From assembly GCA_027357125.1 (NCBI GenBank), contig DAHVVW010000111.1, forward strand, positions 1 through 7,037: 7,037 bases of DNA, in the 5' to 3' direction. A program made the translations under genes and the position numbers. Every line of letters starts with the position of its first letter. Positions within the stretch are counted from its first letter, which is position 1. This document shows positions 1 through 4,449 of the stretch, piece by piece. The notes below the pieces were generated by a model. It worked only from the letters and a program-made list of their open reading frames with translations, had not been told where the DNA came from and made no database searches. The DNA comes from Clostridiales bacterium. Lineage in GTDB: Bacteria > Bacillota > Desulfitobacteriia > Desulfitobacteriales > Desulfitobacteriaceae.

Positions 1-1
1 C

Positions 2-106
2 GCTGCCGGTCTGGCACGCCAGGAGGCGATGAAAGAAGTTGCGAAACGCTATGGGGTGAGCAAGCGCGAGGTCTACCGCAGTCTAATCGAGCAAATGAAA
101 AATTAA
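2..106 (+). CDS. rsmI: RsmI, 16S rRNA 2'-O-ribose methyltransferase, C-terminal fragment
   Basis: Only the last 34 codons are present; the gene begins upstream of the window and ends at TAA 104-106. The visible peptide contains the motif ARQEAMKEVAKRYGVSKREV followed by YRSLIEQMKN, which resembles the small helical C-terminal domain of RsmI (YabC) proteins, with the typical 'A...YGVSKREVY' pattern. RsmI uses S-adenosylmethionine to methylate the 2'-OH of C1402 of 16S rRNA in the decoding centre (family knowledge). The catalytic tetrapyrrole-methylase-type domain lies outside the window, so its integrity cannot be judged. Identification rests on the tail motif plus position immediately beside abrB and metG, as in B. 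subtilis. A different protein with a similar helical tail is possible but unlikely given the synteny. Confidence 0.82.
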   Translation, partial: AAGLARQEAMKEVAKRYGVSKREVYRSLIEQMKN

Positions 107-141
107 AAAGGCCCGCTGCCCTGTTACGGGCGTCGGACCTT
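98..141 (-). terminator. Intrinsic terminator of abrB (possibly bidirectional)
   Basis: An imperfect hairpin pairs AAGG 108-111 with CCTT 138-141, CCG 113-115 with CGG 134-136 and GCCC 118-121 with GGGC 128-131, around loop TGTTAC 122-127. Read on the minus strand it is followed by TTTTTAATTTTT (109 down to 98), the classic U-tract, so it should end the leftward abrB transcript. On the plus strand it is followed only by CTT, so termination of rsmI would be weaker. The U-tract is made from the last codons and stop of rsmI, so the two convergent genes share these bases. Confidence 0.7.
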
Positions 142-238
142 CTTAACCGATCTTAGGATGCAAGCTCTGAATTTTATGTACTCTTCAGAACAGTGCCTAT
201 TAGGATCAGGGATGTGGGAATCTGCCGATTTAAGTCAA

Positions 239-517
239 TCAGACAGCTTTGGTGTCAACAGAGGTTTCGGCGACAGATTCGCCCATAGCTGCTGCGCACT
301 CGCGGCAAACATTCTTACCTCTGAAGATTTGAACGTCGCTCGCATTGCCACAAAAAACACAAGCAGGCTCGTATTTTTTAAGGATAATTTTCTCCTGATC
401 GACATAGATCTCTAAAGCGTCTTTTTCGTCGATTCCCAGAGTGCGGCGGAGTTCAATCGGCAATACGACTCGACCGAGTTCGTCTACCTTTCTCACGATT
501 CCAGTTGATTTCATCAC
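239..517 (-). CDS. abrB: AbrB-family transition-state regulator with a four-cysteine C-terminal tail
   Basis: This 92-aa DNA-binding protein starts at GTG 517 or ATG 514; AAGGAG at 532-527 leaves 9 nt to the GTG and 12 nt to the ATG. The N-terminal half (residues 2-50) is a near-canonical AbrB swapped-hairpin domain: KSTGIVRKVDELGRVVLPIE, then LRRTLGIDEKDALEIYV and EKIILKKY, including the basic residues R9, K10, R16, R24 and R25 equivalent to DNA-contacting residues of B. subtilis AbrB. The C-terminal half differs from the B. subtilis protein: CxxC at 53-56 and CxxC at 71-74 suggest a small zinc-binding knuckle, a form seen in clostridial homologues. In Bacillus, AbrB dimers/tetramers repress stationary-phase and sporulation genes during growth. 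It is transcribed against its neighbours, as in B. subtilis, from its own promoter (566-594) with Spo0A-like boxes downstream. Target genes cannot be inferred from the window. Confidence 0.93.
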   Translation of the reverse strand: MMKSTGIVRKVDELGRVVLPIELRRTLGIDEKDALEIYVDQEKIILKKYEPACVFCGNASDVQIFRGKNVCRECAAAMGESVAETSVDTKAV

Positions 518-533
518 AAATGACCACTCCTTT

Positions 534-550
534 TACAACATCTTTCGACA
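534..550 (-). promoter_or_regulatory. Tandem Spo0A boxes in the abrB leader
   Basis: On the minus strand positions 550-544 read TGTCGAA, an exact Spo0A box (consensus TGNCGAA). Exactly 10 bp further on, 540-534 read TGTTGTA, a 5/7 match. They lie about +10 to +26 relative to the predicted abrB start point, between promoter and ribosome binding site. The arrangement (two boxes at 10-bp spacing just downstream of the promoter) mirrors the Spo0A~P repression site of B. subtilis abrB. Binding here is inferred. Confidence 0.68.
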
Positions 551-565
551 GGAAGCATCACCCTT

Positions 566-594
566 ATGATACCAATGGTTCCATTAAAAGTCAA
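566..594 (-). promoter_or_regulatory. Sigma-A-type promoter of abrB
   Basis: On the minus strand the -35 is TTGACT (594-589), then a 17-bp spacer, then the -10 TATCAT (571-566). The predicted start point is near 559, giving a leader of about 42 nt to the abrB start. The spacer contains the short inverted repeat AATGG-TT-CCATT (574-585 on the plus strand), a candidate operator. Confidence 0.78.
570..585. promoter_or_regulatory. Operator-like inverted repeat in the abrB promoter spacer
   Basis: The plus strand holds TACCAATGGT (570-579), overlapped by the inverted repeat AATGG-TT-CCATT (574-585). On the minus strand this gives TGGAA and TGGTA, both fitting the TGGNA half-site reported for B. 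subtilis AbrB, separated by 4 bp. Since B. subtilis AbrB represses its own gene, this is a plausible autoregulatory site. The same 10-mer recurs in the pucR-like leader at 5811-5820. Confidence 0.4.
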
Positions 595-610
595 CCATTT
601 TTATCTATAT

Positions 611-639
611 TTTTCATTTGTCCCTAAAAGTGATATTAT
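611..639 (+). promoter_or_regulatory. Extended -10 promoter of the metG operon
   Basis: The -10 is TATTAT (634-639), preceded by TGA, which makes an extended TGnTATTAT element. The -35-like TTTTCA (611-616; 4/6 match) lies 17 bp upstream. The predicted start is near 646, leaving a leader of about 60 nt. It is back-to-back with the abrB promoter, with 16 bp between the two -35 elements. No T-box elements (specifier loop, AGGGTGGNACCGCG, terminator) were seen in the short leader. Confidence 0.6.
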
Positions 640-704
640 TAAACGAAAATGACGTGTAAGGCAGAAAATAGGCTGCTTTGAGCGAAAAAGGGGGATGCTG
701 CAAG

Positions 705-2636
705 GTGAAATATTACATAACAACACCTATTTTTTATCCGAATTCTTCGCCGCATATCGGCACGGCCTACACCACGATTGCGGCTGATGCTTTGGCCCGG
801 TACCACAGACTGCGGGGAGATGATGTTTATTTCCTCACAGGCACGGACGAAAATGCCCAGAAGATTGTGCGTACGGCTGAAGGTAAGAAGATGAACCCCA
901 AAGAATATGTGGACGGGGTTGTAGAACGATTCCAAGAGCTGTGGCAGCTTTTAGATATCTCCAATGATGATTTTATTCGTACCACTGAGGAACGCCATCA
1001 TAAGGTTGTGCAGGAGATATTTGCCCGCCTGTATGAACAGGGGGATATTTATAAATCTGAGTATGAGGGCTGGTACTGCACCCCGTGTGAGACCTTCTGG
1101 ACTGAAAACAAGGTGGTTGACGGGAAATGCCCGAATCCGGACTGCGGACGGGAAGTAGAGCTGCTCAAAGAGGAAAGCTATTTCTTCCGCCTTTCCAAGT
1201 ACCAAGAGCACCTTCTTGCTCATATCAGGGCGAATCCGGAGTTTATTCAACCGGCATCACGTCGTAATGAAATGATCCGCTTTATCGAAAGCGGCTTGGA
1301 AGACCTCTGCGTTTCCCGCACTACTTTCCAGTGGGGAATTCAGGTGCCCTTCGATCAGAAGCATGTAGTGTATGTCTGGCTTGATGCCCTTATCAATTAT
1401 ATCTCAGCCTTGGGCTATCCGGAAGGGGAAAAATATGGACATTACTGGCCGGCTGACGTGCATTTGATGGGCAAAGACATTGTGCGTTTTCACGCGGTAA
1501 TCTGGCCTATTATTCTGTTGGCTTTAGGCGCGCCATTGCCCAAGGTAGTGTATGGACACGGTTGGTTTTTGAGTAAAGAAGGGGGCAAAATCTCCAAGTC
1601 CCGCGGCAATGTGCAGGATTCGTTTGAACTGATCCGGCGCTACGGATCTGACGCTATCCGTTATTTCCTACTGAGGGAAATGCAGGTGGGCACTGACGGA
1701 ACGTATTCCGAGGATGCCCTGGTCGAACGCTTAAACAGCGACTTGGCCAATGACCTCGGAAATTTTGTCTCTCGCAGCCTGGCCATGGTTGTGAAATACC
1801 GCGGGGGGGTTGTGCCTAAGTCCGGCTCTGACACGTCTCTGGAACAGGAGATAAAGGCCTTAATCCTGGATGTTAAAGCCGGTGTGGAAGCAAGAATGGA
1901 CGCGTTCGATCCTGCCGGAGCGCTGGAACAGATCTGGCGCCTCGTGGCCCGCTGCAATAAATATGTGGATGAGACTGCTCCCTGGTCTTTGGCCAAACTG
2001 GGGGGGCAGGAGGATCGGCTCAATACCGTACTCTATTATTTTGTGGAAGAGATCCGCATTCTCAATATTCTGTGCGCACCGTTCATGCCGGGGTTGGCAC
2101 CGAAAATCAGCAAGCTCATTGGCCGTGATCCCGGCCAATGGGAGGAAGCAAGCCAATGGGGTGTAGTGGCCCCCGGCACAATCGTGGAAAAAGGAGAGCC
2201 CCTGTTCCCACGCGTAGATATTGCGCAATTAGTTGAAGGAGAGAACAAGGACATGGATGCAGAGAACAAGGCTGTAGGTGCTCAGGCTGCCCCGGAGTTT
2301 GAACCGATTAAAGAAGAGGTAAGCATCGAGGATTTTGCGAAGCTTGACTTCCGTGTGGCTAAAGTTGTCAGTGTGGAGAAAGTGGAGAAAACAGATAAAC
2401 TTCTCAGGCTGGAACTGGAGGTAGCAGGGGAAGTGCGCACAGTGGTTTCCGGAATTGCGCAGCATTACGCTCCGGAGGATTTAGTAGGGAGCAAAGTTGT
2501 AGTGGTTGCCAATCTTAAACCTGCCAAGCTCAGAGGGATCACTTCGCAGGGGATGATTTTGGCGGCTTCGCACGGAGGCGCTCTGGAAGTGCTCACTCTG
2601 GAAAAGGATTTGCCGGGAGGCGCACAAGTCAAATGA
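705..2636 (+). CDS. metG: Methionyl-tRNA synthetase with C-terminal tRNA-binding domain
   Basis: This cytoplasmic class I aminoacyl-tRNA synthetase charges tRNA(Met) with methionine using ATP. The chosen start is GTG 705, giving KYYITTPIFYPN at the N-terminus, with AAAGGGGG (687-694) at good spacing; an in-frame TTG at 678 would add nine residues unlike the family. The 643-aa product has a HIGH-type signature (PHIG, 16-19), a zinc knuckle inserted in the catalytic core (C125, C128, C142, C147), the WLDA motif (225-228) and a KMSKS-type loop (KISKS, 295-299). An anticodon-binding helical domain follows, then a charged linker around 510-536 and an OB-fold tRNA-binding domain (about 537-643; FAKLDFRVAKV, then LKPAKLRGITSQGM). 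Length and architecture match the long dimeric MetG form. It overlaps tatD by 4 nt (ATGA) and probably heads the metG–tatD operon. Confidence 0.97.
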   Translation: MKYYITTPIFYPNSSPHIGTAYTTIAADALARYHRLRGDDVYFLTGTDENAQKIVRTAEGKKMNPKEYVDGVVERFQELWQLLDISNDDFIRTTEERHHKVVQEIFARLYEQGDIYKSEYEGWYCTPCETFWTENKVVDGKCPNPDCGREVELLKEESYFFRLSKYQEHLLAHIRANPEFIQPASRRNEMIRFIESGLEDLCVSRTTFQWGIQVPFDQKHVVYVWLDALINYISALGYPEGEKYGHYWPADVHLMGKDIVRFHAVIWPIILLALGAPLPKVVYGHGWFLSKEGGKISKSRGNVQDSFELIRRYGSDAIRYFLLREMQVGTDGTYSEDALVERLNSDLANDLGNFVSRSLAMVVKYRGGVVPKSGSDTSLEQEIKALILDVKAGVEARMDAFDPAGALEQIWRLVARCNKYVDETAPWSLAKLGGQEDRLNTVLYYFVEEIRILNILCAPFMPGLAPKISKLIGRDPGQWEEASQWGVVAPGTIVEKGEPLFPRVDIAQLVEGENKDMDAENKAVGAQAAPEFEPIKEEVSIEDFAKLDFRVAKVVSVEKVEKTDKLLRLELEVAGEVRTVVSGIAQHYAPEDLVGSKVVVVANLKPAKLRGITSQGMILAASHGGALEVLTLEKDLPGGAQVK

Positions 2637-3403
2637 TCTGGGATACTCATGCTCATGTGGATGATCCCCGCTTCCGGGAAGATTTTGCTAAAATGTTAAA
2701 GCGGGCGCAGGCTGCTGAGGTTACCCGTATCCTCAATGTGGGCTATGACTTGCCCTCCTCTGAACGCTCAGTCAATCTGGCCCGGGAATATGACTTTATC
2801 TATGCGGCGGTAGGGATTCACCCGCATGATGCCAAGGAAGCCTCTGACTCAGCCTGGGATACCTTCCTCCAGCTGGCTGAAGATCCCAAGGTTGTGGCCT
2901 GGGGGGAAATCGGGCTTGACTATTACCGTGATCTTTCTCCCCGCACTTTGCAGCAGGCGGCGTTTATCCATCAAATAGAACTCGCTGACCAGGCAGGTTT
3001 GCCAATCATAATTCATAACAGGGACGCCCATGAGGATGTCTATAAAATCGTTAAGGAACATAAGCCCAAGCATGGGGGTGTGTTTCATACCTACTCAGGC
3101 TCCTGGGAGATGGCCAAGCTCCTCCTGAATTTGGGTTTTTACCTCTCTTTTGCCGGGCCGCTGACGTACAAGAATGCCCGCCAGACAGCAGAGGTAGCTG
3201 AAAAAGTGCCGCACGACCGTTTCCTGGTTGAGACAGACGCCCCTTATCTCACTCCGGAACCGTATCGCGGCCAACGCAACGAGCCGGCATATGTGCGGGA
3301 AGTGGTTGTACGGCTGGCCCGGGCTCGAAACATGTCCCTGGAGGAAGTTGCCGCCCAAGCCTGGCGTAATGCGGAAACGCTGTTTACGCGGCATGAATCA
3401 TAA
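2633..3403 (+). CDS. tatD: TatD-family metal-dependent hydrolase (YabD-like DNase)
   Basis: This 256-aa TIM-barrel amidohydrolase-fold enzyme belongs to the TatD/YcfH family, whose members are metal-dependent deoxyribonucleases implicated in DNA repair and degradation (family knowledge). All expected metal ligands are visible: H6 and H8 (DTHAH), E92 in GEIGLDYY (91-98), H128 in PIIIHNRDA, H152, and D202 in VETDAPYL. The C-terminal RNEPAYV motif is also present. One departure is HTYSGS at 152-157 where HCFSGS is common. The start ATG at 2633 overlaps the metG stop (ATGA), with GGGAGG at 2615-2620 about 12 nt upstream, so translation is probably coupled to metG. The metG–tatD pairing is conserved in Firmicutes. 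The physiological substrate is not evident from the sequence. Confidence 0.94.
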   Translation: MIWDTHAHVDDPRFREDFAKMLKRAQAAEVTRILNVGYDLPSSERSVNLAREYDFIYAAVGIHPHDAKEASDSAWDTFLQLAEDPKVVAWGEIGLDYYRDLSPRTLQQAAFIHQIELADQAGLPIIIHNRDAHEDVYKIVKEHKPKHGGVFHTYSGSWEMAKLLLNLGFYLSFAGPLTYKNARQTAEVAEKVPHDRFLVETDAPYLTPEPYRGQRNEPAYVREVVVRLARARNMSLEEVAAQAWRNAETLFTRHES

Positions 3404-3425
3404 CAATAATTGGCAAAAAGTAATT

Positions 3426-3465
3426 TTTCCTCCCTTGTCTTCATAGATTGAAGCAAGGGGGGAAA
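3426..3465 (+). promoter_or_regulatory. Hairpin sequestering the ribosome binding site of the short 3D gene
   Basis: Positions 3426-3437 pair with 3454-3465, and CTTCA 3439-3443 pairs with TGAAG 3449-3453, closing on loop TAGAT (3444-3448). This gives 17 bp with one G·U pair and a single bulged T (3438). The 3' arm contains AAGGGGGG (3455-3462), the ribosome binding site for ATG 3469, paired with CCTCCCTT on the 5' arm. No T-tract follows on either strand, so it is not an intrinsic terminator. It is best read as a translation-controlling or processing structure; its function is inferred. Confidence 0.65.
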
Positions 3466-3468
3466 TTA

Positions 3469-4260
3469 ATGTATTCGTTGCCTATTACGCCTTTTGCTGA
3501 TTATTGGCGTCAGACCCGGCTTTGGAGTTCATATCTGGGAGGAACAGCAGTGCTGGTAGCAGGAACGAGTGGGTTGGCTAATTCATCCCTGGGTCAGATT
3601 CCCTTGACATTTCCGACGAGCATGCTGCCTAAAAGCGAAACGCTGGCAGTTCCCTATGTGTTGCCTCCACTTGAACAGGAGAGCACCAACGCTCCGCTTA
3701 ATCCGGTTGAGAGGATTACAACAGAAATACGCCTGGAAGATGTACCCGTGAATGCCCCCACGGAGTTCCGGGAAACGAACGAGATTCCGCCGGGGATGAG
3801 CAGGATACTGGAGGAAGGGCAAAAAGGGATTCAGCGCCGGGTCGTTAAGAGTATTTTAGTTAATGGAGAAGTTAATGAAGAGTATGTGGTTAATGAATTT
3901 ATCCTCAACGCACCCAAGAAAAGGGTAGTAATCAGAAACACCAAGCCCGTGAGCGGAGAACAGGCCGATATAAGCAAGCTTGAGATAAGCCGCTCATTTG
4001 TGATGGAGGCTACCGCTTATACATATACCGGCAATCGCACTGCAACCGGCGTTTACCCGCGCGAAGGCCTGATCGCCGTGGATCCGAAAGTGATCCCTTT
4101 GGGCAGCAAAGTTTATGTTGAGGGATATGGGTATGCCATCGCTGCTGATACCGGGGGAGCAATTAAGGGGCAAAAAGTTGATGTCTTTTTTTCCTCGCTC
4201 AACCGTTGTCTCGAATGGGGCAGGCGCCCGGTTCAGGTCTTTCTCCTCCAAAATAACTGA
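3469..4260 (+). CDS. Short G5 + 3D domain protein, putative cell-wall-active
   Basis: This 263-aa protein starts at ATG 3469, with AAGGGGGG 6 nt upstream; an in-frame TTG at 3448 lies inside the hairpin stem and is unlikely. A weakly hydrophobic stretch at about 22-38 (YLGGTAVLVAGTSGLAN) may be a signal peptide or anchor. A proline-rich region (about 44-80) follows, then a G5 domain (about 81-160) and a C-terminal 3D domain (about 177-263). The three conserved aspartates are present: D205 (AVDP), D227 (AADTGGAIKG) and D238 (VDVFF). 3D domains share the fold of MltA-type lytic transglycosylases and occur in YabE, YocH, YuiC and Rpf-like proteins; G5 is thought to bind N-acetylglucosamine-containing polymers. 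A role in peptidoglycan turnover outside the membrane is inferred. It lacks the DUF348 repeats of its neighbour. No promoter was seen in the 65-nt gap, so it is probably co-transcribed with tatD. Confidence 0.88.
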   Translation: MYSLPITPFADYWRQTRLWSSYLGGTAVLVAGTSGLANSSLGQIPLTFPTSMLPKSETLAVPYVLPPLEQESTNAPLNPVERITTEIRLEDVPVNAPTEFRETNEIPPGMSRILEEGQKGIQRRVVKSILVNGEVNEEYVVNEFILNAPKKRVVIRNTKPVSGEQADISKLEISRSFVMEATAYTYTGNRTATGVYPREGLIAVDPKVIPLGSKVYVEGYGYAIAADTGGAIKGQKVDVFFSSLNRCLEWGRRPVQVFLLQNN

Positions 4261-4265
4261 AGTGT

Positions 4266-4272
4266 TTCGACA
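4266..4272 (-). promoter_or_regulatory. Candidate Spo0A box upstream of the yabE-like promoter
   Basis: The plus strand reads TTCGACA; on the minus strand this is TGTCGAA in the extended context ATTTGTCGAAAC, an excellent match to the Spo0A box. It lies just past the stop of the short 3D gene, about 70 bp upstream of the predicted start point of the next gene. No good second box is found 10 bp away on either side (at best 3/7), so the evidence is a single motif. Confidence 0.4.
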
Positions 4273-4303
4273 AATATCATCTTTTCACGATAACACCTTA
4301 GCT

Positions 4304-4332
4304 TTGACAACAGACCACTGATCCGTTACAAT
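4304..4332 (+). promoter_or_regulatory. Consensus sigma-A promoter of the yabE-like gene
   Basis: TTGACA (4304-4309), a 17-bp spacer and TACAAT (4327-4332) form a near-perfect vegetative promoter. The predicted start is near 4339, leaving a leader of about 110 nt before ATG 4450. The second 3D gene is therefore transcribed separately from the metG–tatD–3D group. No known riboswitch consensus was recognised in the leader. Confidence 0.8.
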
Positions 4333-4449
4333 GAAGTTGCAGGATATATATGGAAATAAAAGGATATCATGCACGTTTTCAAGAAGGTAAAACTCACGGG
4401 ATTGAGGGACAGAAAGTTAGAAAAAAGATTTGAGGAGTGAAGCGATTAG

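Noticed and set aside
166..189. TCTGAA/TTCAGA hairpin in the abrB 3' region
   Set aside because: A 6-bp A+T-rich stem with a 12-nt loop is weak and expected by chance; the better terminator lies at 98-141.
158..415. 85-aa plus-strand open frame
   Set aside because: It is almost entirely antisense to abrB, has no good ribosome binding site and no recognisable protein features; a shadow of the real gene.
595..704. T-box leader for metG
   Set aside because: The leader is only about 60 nt from the predicted start point and lacks the conserved T-box sequence and a terminator/antiterminator pair; too short for a T-box.
678..704. TTG 678 as metG start
   Set aside because: It would add nine residues (MSEKGGCCK) not typical of MetG and would place AAAGGGGG inside the gene; GTG 705 has ideal spacing to that site and gives the canonical N-terminus.
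951..1250. Minus-strand open frames inside metG (also around 1661-2269)
   Set aside because: All overlap the clearly coding metG frame, which has full motif support; they show no family features.
3448..3468. TTG 3448 as start of the short 3D protein
   Set aside because: It lies within the hairpin loop and 3' arm and has no ribosome binding site of its own, whereas ATG 3469 follows AAGGGGGG at 6 nt.
4262..4296. Hairpin GTGTTTCG/CGATAACAC after the short 3D gene as a terminator
   Set aside because: The stem is 8 bp with a bulge and an 18-nt loop, with no T-tract following; too weak to call a terminator.
4333..4449. c-di-AMP (ydaO-type) riboswitch in the yabE-like leader
   Set aside because: This riboswitch class can precede wall-hydrolase genes, but the leader does not show its conserved segments and is short; no support.
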